From Bacteroidota bacterium (GTDB taxonomy: Bacteria > Bacteroidota > Bacteroidia > Flavobacteriales_E > Vicingaceae), in NCBI GenBank assembly GCA_016183805.1, contig JACPDX010000005.1, forward strand, positions 1 through 64,000: a stretch of 64,000 nucleotides of DNA. Reading direction: 5' to 3'. Shown here piece after piece: positions 25,655 through 35,188 of the stretch (positions are counted from its first letter, which is position 1; the number at the start of each line of letters is the position of its first letter). The notes under the pieces are model-generated. The model was not told the DNA's origin. It worked only from the letters and a program-made list of their open reading frames with translations, and did no database searches. Position numbers and translations under genes: made by a program.

Positions 25655-28600
25655 ATTACTTGGAGGTTACATTATCATTTTAGTGTTACTCATTTCTACG
25701 GCATTTTTTATGGCTGGTAAATTTTCCGAATCCAACGAACGGTTATTGAATATCGTTGATGTATCCTCAAAAAGGATAACCCTCTCCAATGAATTGATGA
25801 TTGCTGTATTGGATGCTACTAGACATGAAAAGAATATCATGTTAGAGAAAAATCCGATTCAAAAGGATTATTACAAAGACCGAATTTACAGCTCATTGGA
25901 AAGTATTGATAAAAAAACGAATGAGTTAGATGAATTGGTGGATGATAAAGGAAAAGTCATTTTGAATGAGTTTAAAAACACTTGGACCAGTTATAAATCC
26001 GATCTGAATCAGATCATTTTATTGACGATGAAGAATGAAGATGAACAAGCATTTAGAATTTCCATTGATAGAGGTTTGAAAGTAAGAGATGCTGCCATTA
26101 GCCAATTAGAAAGACTTATTGTTAAGAATGAAAAGAGCATGGAGAATGATAAAATAGAAAACAATGCCAACTACAATGCTGCCTTAAATTTAATTATTGC
26201 TTTAATTATTGCAAGCATTATATTAGCGATCATTATTTCCTTCTGGATCATTCAAAGTATTACCAAACGTATTTCAGTAATAGCAAAAGAAGCCGAAAAA
26301 ATTGCCAGTCGTGAGTTTACAAATGATAAACCGGAAGATAATACAAATGACGAATTAAAGCCAATATTCAATTCACTGATAAGTGTAAATGAAAGTTTCC
26401 GTGAGGTAACTGAAAGTGCAAACAATGTTGCTTCCGGAGATTATGAAGTTGATATAATACCACGTTCGGACAAAGATACCTTGGGTCATGCTTTAAAAAA
26501 AATGACTGGTTCATTACGTGAAACAACTGCGGCAAACGAAAAACACAATTGGTTGACCGGAGGCCAAAATCAACTCAACGAAAAATTAGTTGGAGACCAA
26601 AGTATTGAAGAGCTGGCAACCAACACAATCGAATTTTTATGTACTTATCTGAAAGCAAACATAGGAGCTGTATACCTGTTTAATGCTAAAGATAATGAAT
26701 TAGTGCTTAACGGACACTACGCCTTTACATCGCCTAAAGATATTAAAGATAAATTTACATTGAGTGAAGGGCTGATTGGCCAGGCAGCGCGGGGGAAAAA
26801 ACAAATCTCTTTAACGGATATAACGGAAGAGCAAATACGAATCACTTCATCTGTTCTCAATACCAAACCAAAACAATTGCTCATTACTCCTTTTTTGTTT
26901 GAGGGTAAAACATTGGGCGTAATAGAAATGGGCCGCCTTACTGATTTCAGCGAAACGGAAAAAGAATTCATCAATGCTTCTATGGAAAGTATTGCTATAA
27001 GTGTTAATTCGGCCATTGCAAGAAAACAAATACAGGAATTGCTTGAAGAAACAAAGGTTCAGAGTGAAGAACTTCAGATGCAGCAGGAAGAGCTGAAACA
27101 AGCGAATGAAGAATTGGAAGAGCAGACACAAAATCTGAAACATCAACAGGAAGAACTGCAAATGACCAATGAGGAATTGGAAGAACAAACGATGTCATTG
27201 GAGGAAAAAAATAAAGAAGTTGAATCAGCAAAATATGACATTGAACAAAAAACAAAGCAATTAGAAATAAGCAGCAAGTATAAATCAGAATTTCTTGCAA
27301 ACATGTCGCATGAGTTAAGAACACCACTTAATAGCTTGCTCATCCTGTCAAAAGATTTATCTGAGAATAGAAATAAAAATCTGGATGATGACCAGGTTGA
27401 AAGTGCTGAAATTATTTATAAGAGTGGCCATGATCTGCTTATTTTAATTAATGAAGTTCTTGACCTGTCCAAGATAGAAGCAGGAAAAATGTCGGTAAAT
27501 ATTGAAAGAGTATCACTTAAGAATTTTACAGATGAGCTTGTTCGTAATTTTAAACATCAGGCTGAACAAAAAGGATTGAAGTTGACATTAAAACTGAATA
27601 AAGAATTGCCCGAATCCATCCGCACCGATTCGCAACGTTTGAATCAGATATTGAAAAATCTTTTATCCAATGCCATAAAATTCACGGAAAAAGGAAGTGT
27701 AAACATAGATATTAACCGATATACGGAAAGTACGGTGATCATCTCCGTAACCGATACAGGTATTGGAATACCCGAAGACAAACAAATGGCCATCTTTGAA
27801 GCTTTTCAACAAGCAGATGGCGGCACTTCCAGAAAGTATGGTGGTACCGGCTTAGGCCTTTCCATTTCGCGTGAACTGGCAAAATTATTAGGAGCTGAAA
27901 TAAAATTAAGCAGCAAATTAAACGAAGGATCTACTTTTTCAATCATTATTCCTCTGGAAATACATCACCAACAAGAACCTCTAAGAACAAACACATTAAA
28001 AGAGGAAATTTTATATAAACCTCATTCCAATATCCATCAGGATGAAAAGGATACCAAATATTTGAATTATCCTTCCATTGAAGATGACAGAAATGCCATA
28101 ACTAAAGATGATAAAATAGTACTTATCATTGAAGACGATCTAAAATTTGCTGCTGTACTTTTAAAGCAAGCCAACAAAAAAGGATTCAAATGTTTGGCGG
28201 CAGCAACCGGAGAAGATGGTTTATTGCTGGCAACAAAATACAAACCTCAAGCTATTATTCTGGATATGGAACTTCCAGGTATCAATGGACATAAAGTGTT
28301 GCTTGAATTAAAAACAAATCCATCCGTACGGCATATACCGGTGCATATTATTTCGGCAATCGAACGTTCGCTTGAACCGATCAAAGAAGGAGCAATTGAG
28401 TATTTGATGAAACCGGTAAATAAAAATGATCTGGAAGAAGCATTTAACAGAATTGAAAATTTTATCAGCAGGAAAATGAAAAACCTGCTCATTATTGAAG
28501 ACGATGAAAATTCGAGAAAAGCCATGCGTAAGCTCATTGGTAACGGAGACGTAAAATGTTTTGAAGCAGGAACAGGCAAAGACGCTCTGTCTTTATATCA

Positions 28601-29282
28601 GCAGAATCACATCGACTGTATTATTCTGGATATTGGCTTACCCGACATAACTGGATTTGATCTTATCTATAAACTGGAGAGTTTAAAAGACCATAACATT
28701 CCGCCTATTATTATTTATACTGGTAAGGAACTTACAAAAGAAGAAAACAATGAATTACAAAAATATGCAGAAAGCATTATTATAAAAGGTGTAAAATCGG
28801 AAGAACGGTTGTTAGATGAAACCGCTCTTTTCCTTCACAGGACAATCAGTAATTTGCCGGAATCAAAACAAGTGATCATCAATAATTTGTATGATAAAGA
28901 AGCTGTTTTTCATTCTAAAAAAATATTACTGGTGGATGATGATATGCGAAATGTATTTGCATTATCAAAAATATTAAAAGAACGTGGAATGGAAATAATA
29001 AAGGCAGAAAACGGAAAAAATGCATTGGAGATGTTGGATAAACATGCTGACATTGATATGGTATTGATGGATATTATGATGCCGGAAATGGATGGTTATG
29101 AAGCAATGAAACGAATACGATTACAAGTAAAGTATAGGGATTTACCTGTAATTGCACTCACAGCAAAAGCTATGAATGATGATAAACAAAAATGTATTGA
29201 TGCAGGTGCCAACGATTACATTGCAAAACCTGTTGATGTAGAACGACTGCTATCATTGATGCGTGTATGGCTAAGTAAATAA
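25632..29282 (+). CDS. Hybrid histidine kinase with GAF domain and three receivers
   Basis: 1216 residues from the ATG at 25632, preferred over 25608 because it precedes the first membrane helix directly. Order: transmembrane helix (about 8-30), periplasmic four-helix-type sensor, second transmembrane helix (about 185-210), HAMP-like region, GAF domain (about 325-465), a Glu/Gln-rich coiled coil, HisKA with His560 (MSHELRTPLN), HATPase_c, then three receivers with phospho-acceptors Asp878, Asp1000 and Asp1147. All acceptor residues are present. It overlaps the CheB gene by 23 bp. It should phosphorylate itself and pass phosphate to its own or neighbouring receivers. Confidence 0.95.
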   Translation: MNLTIKSKLLGGYIIILVLLISTAFFMAGKFSESNERLLNIVDVSSKRITLSNELMIAVLDATRHEKNIMLEKNPIQKDYYKDRIYSSLESIDKKTNELDELVDDKGKVILNEFKNTWTSYKSDLNQIILLTMKNEDEQAFRISIDRGLKVRDAAISQLERLIVKNEKSMENDKIENNANYNAALNLIIALIIASIILAIIISFWIIQSITKRISVIAKEAEKIASREFTNDKPEDNTNDELKPIFNSLISVNESFREVTESANNVASGDYEVDIIPRSDKDTLGHALKKMTGSLRETTAANEKHNWLTGGQNQLNEKLVGDQSIEELATNTIEFLCTYLKANIGAVYLFNAKDNELVLNGHYAFTSPKDIKDKFTLSEGLIGQAARGKKQISLTDITEEQIRITSSVLNTKPKQLLITPFLFEGKTLGVIEMGRLTDFSETEKEFINASMESIAISVNSAIARKQIQELLEETKVQSEELQMQQEELKQANEELEEQTQNLKHQQEELQMTNEELEEQTMSLEEKNKEVESAKYDIEQKTKQLEISSKYKSEFLANMSHELRTPLNSLLILSKDLSENRNKNLDDDQVESAEIIYKSGHDLLILINEVLDLSKIEAGKMSVNIERVSLKNFTDELVRNFKHQAEQKGLKLTLKLNKELPESIRTDSQRLNQILKNLLSNAIKFTEKGSVNIDINRYTESTVIISVTDTGIGIPEDKQMAIFEAFQQADGGTSRKYGGTGLGLSISRELAKLLGAEIKLSSKLNEGSTFSIIIPLEIHHQQEPLRTNTLKEEILYKPHSNIHQDEKDTKYLNYPSIEDDRNAITKDDKIVLIIEDDLKFAAVLLKQANKKGFKCLAAATGEDGLLLATKYKPQAIILDMELPGINGHKVLLELKTNPSVRHIPVHIISAIERSLEPIKEGAIEYLMKPVNKNDLEEAFNRIENFISRKMKNLLIIEDDENSRKAMRKLIGNGDVKCFEAGTGKDALSLYQQNHIDCIILDIGLPDITGFDLIYKLESLKDHNIPPIIIYTGKELTKEENNELQKYAESIIIKGVKSEERLLDETALFLHRTISNLPESKQVIINNLYDKEAVFHSKKILLVDDDMRNVFALSKILKERGMEIIKAENGKNALEMLDKHADIDMVLMDIMMPEMDGYEAMKRIRLQVKYRDLPVIALTAKAMNDDKQKCIDAGANDYIAKPVDVERLLSLMRVWLSK

Positions 29283-29329
29283 GAGTTATAAATTAGAAGT
29301 TAAGTGTTATAAATTTAAACCTATCAGTC

Positions 29330-30418
29330 ATGAATACAAAACCCAAAATACTAATTGTAGACGATAAGCCCGAAAATTTAAAAGCTTTAAGAAAAGTTCT
29401 TAAAGATCTTGATATTGAACTTGTAGAAGCAACAAGTGGTAATGATGCACTTAAAGCTACCTTGTGCCATGATTTTGTTTTGGCATTATTAGATATTCAA
29501 ATGCCGGGGATGGATGGTTATGAACTGGCCGGTATACTGCGTGAAGAAGAAAAAACAGCACATCTGCCTTTTATATTTATCTCCGCAGTTTATACTGATA
29601 ATCTAAATGTTTTTAAAGGATATGAAAATGGTGCATTCAGCTTTATAACAAAACCTTTTCAGCCTGAAATATTAATTAATAAAGTTAAATTTTTTATTGA
29701 CAAACATCAACAAGAGGTTGCCTTATATGAGTTGAATGAGGAGTTGAAAAATGCAAATAAAGAATTAGACGCATTCACTTATTCCGTTTCGCACGATTTA
29801 CGTGCACCACTTCGTGCAGTAAACGGCTATGCCGAAATGCTTAATGAAGATTACGGAACCCATTTAGATGATGAAGGAAAACGTTTAATAGAAAACATCA
29901 ATTATTATGCAAAAAAAATGGGGGCACTGATAGATGACCTGCTTGCGTTTTCGAGGCTTGGGCGAAAAGAAATTCAAGTATCGGAAATTGACATGAATGA
30001 AATGGTAGAAGGAGTTTTGATAGAAATGAACAAATCAATAACACATAACGCAAAAATAAAAATTGGCAAATTACATCAAGTAAATGCCGATTACGGATTG
30101 CTTCATCAGGTAATGTTTAACCTTATTTCAAATGCAATTAAATATTCTTCAAAAAAAGAACACCCCATAATAGAAATATCATCGAATGAAAAAAACGGTA
30201 AAATAGTTTTTTCGATAAAAGATAATGGGGCAGGTTTTAATATGAAATATGCCGATAAACTATTTGGAGTGTTTCAGCGACTACATTCGCAAGAAGAATT
30301 TGAAGGAACAGGAGTTGGTTTGGCAATAGTACAACGGGTAATATCTAAGCATAAAGGTAACGTTTGGGCAGAAGGAAACATAAACGAAGGTGCAACATTT
30401 AATTTTTCATTAACATAA
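29330..30418 (+). CDS. Receiver-histidine kinase (REC-HisKA-HATPase)
   Basis: 362 residues. Receiver at 1-125 with acceptor Asp55 (LLDIQMPGMDGYEL), a short coiled coil, HisKA with His155 (YSVSHDLRAPLRAV), then HATPase_c (NLISNAIKYSS, DNGAGF, GTGVGLAI). A soluble kinase that can take phosphate on its receiver and act as an intermediate in a phosphorelay. Placed 47 bp after the hybrid kinase, so probably in the same operon. Confidence 0.93.
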   Translation: MNTKPKILIVDDKPENLKALRKVLKDLDIELVEATSGNDALKATLCHDFVLALLDIQMPGMDGYELAGILREEEKTAHLPFIFISAVYTDNLNVFKGYENGAFSFITKPFQPEILINKVKFFIDKHQQEVALYELNEELKNANKELDAFTYSVSHDLRAPLRAVNGYAEMLNEDYGTHLDDEGKRLIENINYYAKKMGALIDDLLAFSRLGRKEIQVSEIDMNEMVEGVLIEMNKSITHNAKIKIGKLHQVNADYGLLHQVMFNLISNAIKYSSKKEHPIIEISSNEKNGKIVFSIKDNGAGFNMKYADKLFGVFQRLHSQEEFEGTGVGLAIVQRVISKHKGNVWAEGNINEGATFNFSLT

Positions 30419-30536
30419 CCACAAAAGGAATGAATGATGTAACTCTTTTTTTAATGGTGTAACACTACCTAATTTAATGGGAGTTATTTTTATATTTTTA
30501 AAAATCTCTTGAAACTAATAATTTAAAACTAAAGAC

Positions 30537-30974
30537 ATGGATTACGAAGTAGAAATTCTTATTGTAGAAGACAACATGAGTGATGCAGAAATGACCATTC
30601 GTGCACTAAAGAAAAATAATTTGACAAACAAATTATTACACCTAAAAGATGGTGCTGAGGCTCTGGATTTTATATTTGCAAGAGAAAATTATTCCGACCG
30701 TAAAATAGAAAATATTCCTAAAGTAATATTGCTCGATTTAAAAATGCCCAAAGTAAACGGTATTCAAGTACTACAAGAATTAAAATCGGATGAACGTACC
30801 AAAAAAATACCTGTCGTAATACTTACCTCCTCCAAAGAAGACCCCGATATTCAGGAATGTTACTGCTTGGGAGCAAACAGTTATGTAGTTAAACCAGTAC
30901 AGTTTGAAATGTTTGTTAAAGTTGTTTCCGAACTTGGATTATATTGGATGATATTAAATCAACCACCTAAATAA
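30537..30974 (+). CDS. Single-domain response regulator
   Basis: 145 residues, a receiver only (Rcp1-like pattern). Acceptor Asp67 in [12 protein letters not shown], conserved Thr/Ser in [10 protein letters not shown] and Lys in YVVKPVQ. No output domain, so it probably shuttles phosphate between the kinases. Its stop TAA overlaps the ATG of the next gene by 1 bp (TAATG). Confidence 0.93.
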   Translation: MDYEVEILIVEDNMSDAEMTIRALKKNNLTNKLLHLKDGAEALDFIFARENYSDRKIENIPKVILLDLKMPKVNGIQVLQELKSDERTKKIPVVILTSSKEDPDIQECYCLGANSYVVKPVQFEMFVKVVSELGLYWMILNQPPK

Positions 30975-32128
30975 TGGAAAATCTGTTGAACATATTATTG
31001 GTAGAAGATGAGGAAACAGATGCCGATTTGTTGATTAGGTTTCTGAAAAAAGAAATTAACCTTAGCTATTTAAGAGTATGGGATAGAGATATCTTTATAA
31101 AGGCATTAGAAGAAAATGAGTACGATTTAATTATTGCAGACCAAGTACTTCCACAGTTTAGTGGAATAGAAGCTTTTCGTATTTCAAAAACTAAAAATAT
31201 TCCTTTCATTTTAATTACAGGCTCGGTGTCCGAAGCACTCTTAACTGAATATGCCAAAGAAGGAATTGATGATTACCTCCTGAAAAATAATTTACTGAGG
31301 TTACCCTCAGCAATTAAAAATGTAATTAGCAAAAAGAAAATTGAACGTCTGCATCAGGAATTAAAAATTACTCATGAAAATATTAAGAATAGTATTAGTT
31401 ACGCAAAAATAATTCAGGAAGCCATGTTGCCGGAAGAATTAGTCTTGCGTAATAATTTTCCGGGATCTTTTATATTCTATAAGCCAAAAGACATTTTAAG
31501 TGGCGATTTTTATTGGTTTAAAAAAGGAGAGGATGTTTTTTCTGTTGCTGTGGCCGATTGTACCGGACACGGCATACCGGGTGCATTGCTTTCTATGATG
31601 GGTTTTAATATCCTTTATGAAGCGGTTTCTACTAAAAAAATATCACAACCCTCAGATGTTTTAGACAGATTAAATAAACAAGTTCGAAGAATTCTTAAAC
31701 ACGGTGCTACCACACTTAATGACGGAATGGATATAGCATTATGCACCATTGACCTAAAAAATAAAAATATGATGTATGCCGGAGCAAACCGGCCCTTATT
31801 TATTGAAAGAGAAAAGGAATTGATAGAATTTAAACCGGATAAAATTTCAATTGGCGGAATTGACAATAATGAGATTCAATTCACTAATCACTCTATCTCC
31901 TTACGAGCAGGCGACAGAATTTTTCTTTTTACAGATGGCTATACAGACCAGTTCTCTGGCAAAACCAATAAAAAAATTACGGTGAAACGATTAAGAGAGG
32001 TGCTTGTTCAATCTGCCGATTTATCAGTCGAAGAGCAAAGGGACTTCATAATAAAATTTTTTGAAAATTGGAAAGATAAGGAAGAACAGACTGATGATGT
32101 ATTAGTAATGTGTATTCAAATACCTTGA
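30974..32128 (+). CDS. Response regulator with PP2C/SpoIIE-type phosphatase
   Basis: 384 residues. Receiver 1-125 with Asp56 (LIIADQVLPQFSG). A helical linker leads to a PPM/SpoIIE phosphatase (about 165-384: LSGDFYWFKK, VAVADCTGHGIPGALLSMMG, RIFLFTDGYTDQF, QTDDVLVMCI). The metal-binding Asp residues of the family are present. Proteins of this layout usually dephosphorylate anti-sigma or STAS partners; none is visible here. One base overlap with the preceding regulator. Confidence 0.93.
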   Translation: MENLLNILLVEDEETDADLLIRFLKKEINLSYLRVWDRDIFIKALEENEYDLIIADQVLPQFSGIEAFRISKTKNIPFILITGSVSEALLTEYAKEGIDDYLLKNNLLRLPSAIKNVISKKKIERLHQELKITHENIKNSISYAKIIQEAMLPEELVLRNNFPGSFIFYKPKDILSGDFYWFKKGEDVFSVAVADCTGHGIPGALLSMMGFNILYEAVSTKKISQPSDVLDRLNKQVRRILKHGATTLNDGMDIALCTIDLKNKNMMYAGANRPLFIEREKELIEFKPDKISIGGIDNNEIQFTNHSISLRAGDRIFLFTDGYTDQFSGKTNKKITVKRLREVLVQSADLSVEEQRDFIIKFFENWKDKEEQTDDVLVMCIQIP

Positions 32129-32132
32129 AATC

Positions 32133-33224
32133 ATGAGTAATAAAATAAAAATATTAATTCTTGAAGACAACCAAAGTGATGCTGAATTGCTTCAACGCGA
32201 ATTAAAAAAGTCAGGATTGAGTTTTTCTTCAGAAATTGTTCAAACACAGCATGAGTTTATTGCTGCTCTTGACAGCTTTAAGCCCGATATAATATTATCC
32301 GACTATTCACTCCCATCCTTTGACGGAGTTACTGCTTTCCACATCAAACAGAAAAAGTATCCAGATACTCCTTTTATTATTGTTTCCGGAATCATTGGTG
32401 AAGAAAATGCCGTAGAACTTATTAAAAACGGTGTTACCGATTATGCACTGAAGAATAAATTATTTGCGTTAATTCCAAAAATTACCCGAGCGATAAAGGA
32501 GGAGAAAGAAAAGAAAGAAAAAAGGATTGTGAATAAAAAATTAAAAACAGAACATGAAAAACTTTTAAAATCAGAAGCACAGATAAGGAATTTTGCTAAA
32601 CACTTAAATCAGGTAATGGAAGATGAACAAGCACGTATTGCCAGAGATCTACACGATGAACTTGGTCAACAGCTTGTAGGGATAAAAATGGGGATTAGGA
32701 TGATTAAAGAGGATAATTATACAGAGCAAAGTATGATTGATGAAAAAATAAATAAGCTGATGTCAGATGTTGACGCTACCATTCAATCGTTACGAAAAAT
32801 TTCCTCACAACTTCGCCCTAGGATTATAGATACATTAGGCTTAATTCCATCCATTGAATTTCTGGTAACAGAATTTAAAAAAAAGACAACCATTAAATGT
32901 CATCTGGAATTAAATAACATAAGTGAAAAATTTGATAAAGATGTTTCAACCTGTTTTTTTCGTGTTTGTCAGGAATCATTAACAAATATTTTAAAACACG
33001 CAGAAGCCACTGAAATTGCTATTGAAATAAAAAAAGAGAACAAAAAATTGTCTCTTAAAATATCGGACAATGGTAAAGGAATAGCTAGTAGGATTTTAGA
33101 AAATCCGTTTTCGATGGGTTTACTCGGTATGCGAGAAAGAGCTAGTATTATAGGAGCTGACTTAAATATCACCAGTAAAAAAGATTTTGGCACAACCGTT
33201 CAATTAAAAGTAAAAATAAACTAA
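32133..33224 (+). CDS. Receiver-HisKA_3 histidine kinase
   Basis: 363 residues. Receiver with Asp57 (ILSDYSLPSFDGVTAF), a Lys/Glu-rich coiled coil, HisKA_3 dimerisation domain with His174 (ARIARDLHDELGQQL), and HATPase_c (SDNGKGI, FSMGLLGMRERA). HisKA_3 kinases usually pair with NarL/LuxR-type regulators; one lies about 1.1 kb downstream on the other strand (34351-34992). Gap to the phosphatase gene is 4 bp. Confidence 0.93.
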   Translation: MSNKIKILILEDNQSDAELLQRELKKSGLSFSSEIVQTQHEFIAALDSFKPDIILSDYSLPSFDGVTAFHIKQKKYPDTPFIIVSGIIGEENAVELIKNGVTDYALKNKLFALIPKITRAIKEEKEKKEKRIVNKKLKTEHEKLLKSEAQIRNFAKHLNQVMEDEQARIARDLHDELGQQLVGIKMGIRMIKEDNYTEQSMIDEKINKLMSDVDATIQSLRKISSQLRPRIIDTLGLIPSIEFLVTEFKKKTTIKCHLELNNISEKFDKDVSTCFFRVCQESLTNILKHAEATEIAIEIKKENKKLSLKISDNGKGIASRILENPFSMGLLGMRERASIIGADLNITSKKDFGTTVQLKVKIN

Positions 33225-33251
33225 ACTATTATGGACTTCTAGTCTATAGGG

Positions 33252-33284
33252 TTAGTCAAAAAGAATGAAATTCTTTTTGACTAA
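33252..33284 (+). terminator. Hairpin after the signalling operon
   Basis: A perfect 14-bp stem (TTAGTCAAAAAGAA and TTCTTTTTGACTAA) with a 5-base loop, 28 bp after the stop of the HisKA_3 kinase. No separate T run follows on the plus strand, but the stem ends in TTTTTGACTAA. It probably ends the operon. Confidence 0.6.
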
Positions 33285-33337
33285 TGATAATATAACCGTC
33301 ATTGCAAGGAACTAAGCAATCTTCATAATAGTATCGA

Positions 33338-33418
33338 ATCAAAAACGACAATTGTGTTTTTGTGGCTGTTGATGGTTCTAAAGTTATTGGTTGGATTCAC
33401 GGTAAACAATTGGCTTGA
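33338..33418 (+). pseudogene. Possible GNAT acetyltransferase fragment
   Basis: A 26-codon frame (in part NDNCVFVAVDGSKVIGWIHG) ending in a stop resembles the beta-strand pair preceding the acetyl-CoA site of GNAT enzymes. It is cut off at both ends. The remaining part of 33285-33675 shows only a REP-like segment (33297-33322, GTCATTGCAAGGAACTAAGC) and no gene. Weak call. Confidence 0.3.
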
Positions 33419-33675
33419 AAATAATCAACTCACTCGACTTTCTAATGTCTAAAGAGTAAACAACAACTTTTCCAATAAATCTTTATATACTAATTATTAC
33501 CTATCATCATGGTATGTAATAGGTAAAATCATCTTTTTATTGAATAAATCTTAGGTGTTTCTACGGATTAAAAAATACTTGGATTCTACGTAAATTTTGG
33601 GGGTAACAACTGTCGCACAGGGTATTGAACGCATCTAACTTTACCCTATAATTTAATCACCTAAAACAAAGTGTC

Positions 33676-34146
33676 ATGAAAAATTTAATCTTAATTCCTA
33701 TTATTCTAATAATGACTAATAGTATTTCTGCCGAAAAAACTCGTTCAGAAAAACAACAACAAGCTCGTCTTGATTATGAAGAATGTATCCAACTTTATGG
33801 AGTTGATGACACAAGTATTGCCATTATAAATGTATATTTTGATAAGCGATATTCTGTAGGTGTTGGTCAACTATCTTTTTTACCTGCAACTGCAGTCCTA
33901 ACTTTTTTTACTCCTCCAATAGGAGTGGCATTAATGATTGTTTCTTCTCCTATGTATATTAATGGAGCAATAAAATTTAATAAATACAGTCAAAAAAACA
34001 TGATAAAAGCACTAAACAACTATCATGATAACAATATCTTGACTGAAAAAATTAGAGATAAAGTAACCAATTATATAATGGATGAAAAAATGGATAGTGA
34101 TAACTTGATGGAAGAAAATATTGCTCTTTTAAAGCTAAAAAACTAG
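33676..34146 (+). CDS. Unknown protein with signal peptide and hydrophobic hairpin
   Basis: 156 residues. Probable signal peptide (MKNLILIPIILIMTNSISAE). A hydrophobic hairpin lies in the middle (about 68-97, LSFLPATAVLTFFTPPIGVA and LMIVSSPMYI). The C-terminal half is helical and charged. No family recognised. It lies between the signalling operon and the convergent LuxR-type regulator. Confidence 0.55.
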   Translation: MKNLILIPIILIMTNSISAEKTRSEKQQQARLDYEECIQLYGVDDTSIAIINVYFDKRYSVGVGQLSFLPATAVLTFFTPPIGVALMIVSSPMYINGAIKFNKYSQKNMIKALNNYHDNNILTEKIRDKVTNYIMDEKMDSDNLMEENIALLKLKN

Positions 34147-34216
34147 ACAGTTAATATTGTTAGGCAATGTTAACTTGGAGATAAAAAATTTGTTACTACT
34201 TAGCTACTCCACTTTG

Positions 34217-34265
34217 ACACGAATTAATACCGCCACACCAAAAGCGTGGCGGTATTAATTCGTGT
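34217..34265. terminator. Long perfect hairpin between convergent genes
   Basis: A perfect 20-bp stem (ACACGAATTAATACCGCCAC and its complement) around a 9-base loop, between the 33676 gene and the LuxR-type regulator. It is longer than most terminators and may act for both strands or be a mobile palindromic repeat. The pairing is direct; the role is inferred. Confidence 0.5.
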
Positions 34266-34350
34266 AATTCGTGTCCATTTTTTGCTAACCACTTGATAAA
34301 TGTAATGTTGCTAAAAAAGTGACACTAGAGGGGTAACAAAAAGTTTAAAA

Positions 34351-34992
34351 TTAATTTGTAAGATTATGCTCAATGGCATACCGAATCATTTCGGCTGTGT
34401 TTTTAAAATCAAGTTTGTCCAAAATATTTCTTCTGTGCGATTCAACTGTTCGGGCACTAATAAATAATTTTTCACCAGCTTCTTTATTGGTTAATCCAGC
34501 GGCAATTAAACTTAATATCTCCATTTCTCTTACTGACAATTCGTTGCCTTTGTCTTTACATTTTTTGTGCAACGAATTAATTATTGTAATAGATACTTCA
34601 TGGCTATAAAATTTCTTGCCCAAAGCAATGTTTTCAATTGCTTGTGTAATTTCGTATATATCGGCTTGTTTTAAAATATATCCCGTAGCACCAGCATCAA
34701 TCATGCTTGTAATGTATACTTCTTCATCGTGCATAGAAAGAGCTAATATTTTGATGTTACTATACTTGTTTGTAATAATTCTTGTAGCGTCAATTCCATT
34801 AACTCCTGACATGTCAATATCCATCAGAATAACATCTATATCGTTAGGATTATTATCAATGTAATCAATGGCTTCTTGTCCCGAACTTACTTCTGCCACT
34901 ATTTTATATTTGGGGTTTTTATTCAGCATTAATTTAAGACCATTTCTGATAATGATGTGGTCATCGGCAATTAATAATCGTATCGATTCCAT
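34351..34992 (-). CDS. LuxR/NarL-type response regulator
   Basis: 213 residues. Receiver domain 1-120 with acceptor Asp in VILMDIDMSGVNGID and Lys in YILKQAD. LuxR-type HTH at about 148-205 (LSVREMEILSLIAAGLTNKE, LFISARTVESHRRNI, LDKLDF). A DNA-binding output for a two-component system; the best partner in the window is the HisKA_3 kinase at 32133-33224. Convergent with the small exported protein and transcribed away from the island's right end. Confidence 0.94.
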   Translation of the reverse strand: MESIRLLIADDHIIIRNGLKLMLNKNPKYKIVAEVSSGQEAIDYIDNNPNDIDVILMDIDMSGVNGIDATRIITNKYSNIKILALSMHDEEVYITSMIDAGATGYILKQADIYEITQAIENIALGKKFYSHEVSITIINSLHKKCKDKGNELSVREMEILSLIAAGLTNKEAGEKLFISARTVESHRRNILDKLDFKNTAEMIRYAIEHNLTN

Positions 34993-35163
34993 GCAAAAAA
35001 TTTTAAAAAATTAATTAAAAATACTACTGTTACTGCAAAATTCAAAGTTTTTAAAGATACTATTATTTCAGCATTATTTTTCTCATTCTACTTTTTAAAT
35101 AACCAACTGTTATTTTTTAACCAAAAAAAGATAATGAGTTACACATTTTAAAAATTAAAAGTC

Positions 35164-35188
35164 AAAGCCTCTCACACTGAGAGGCTTT
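35164..35188. terminator. Hairpin at the 3' end of the decayed repeat-family gene
   Basis: AAAGCCTCTCA and TGAGAGGCTTT form a perfect 11-bp stem with a 3-base loop, matching the hairpin at 17984-18008 in position relative to the gene. Confidence 0.55.

Noticed and set aside
26717..28579. Several 100-residue frames on the minus strand of the hybrid kinase
   Set aside because: Low-complexity, Phe/Leu-rich antisense of coiled-coil and receiver coding DNA; not genes.
24251..34992. Flagellar or pilus chemotaxis operon
   Set aside because: No MCP, CheA, CheW, CheY-flagellar partner or motility gene; CheB has no receiver domain.
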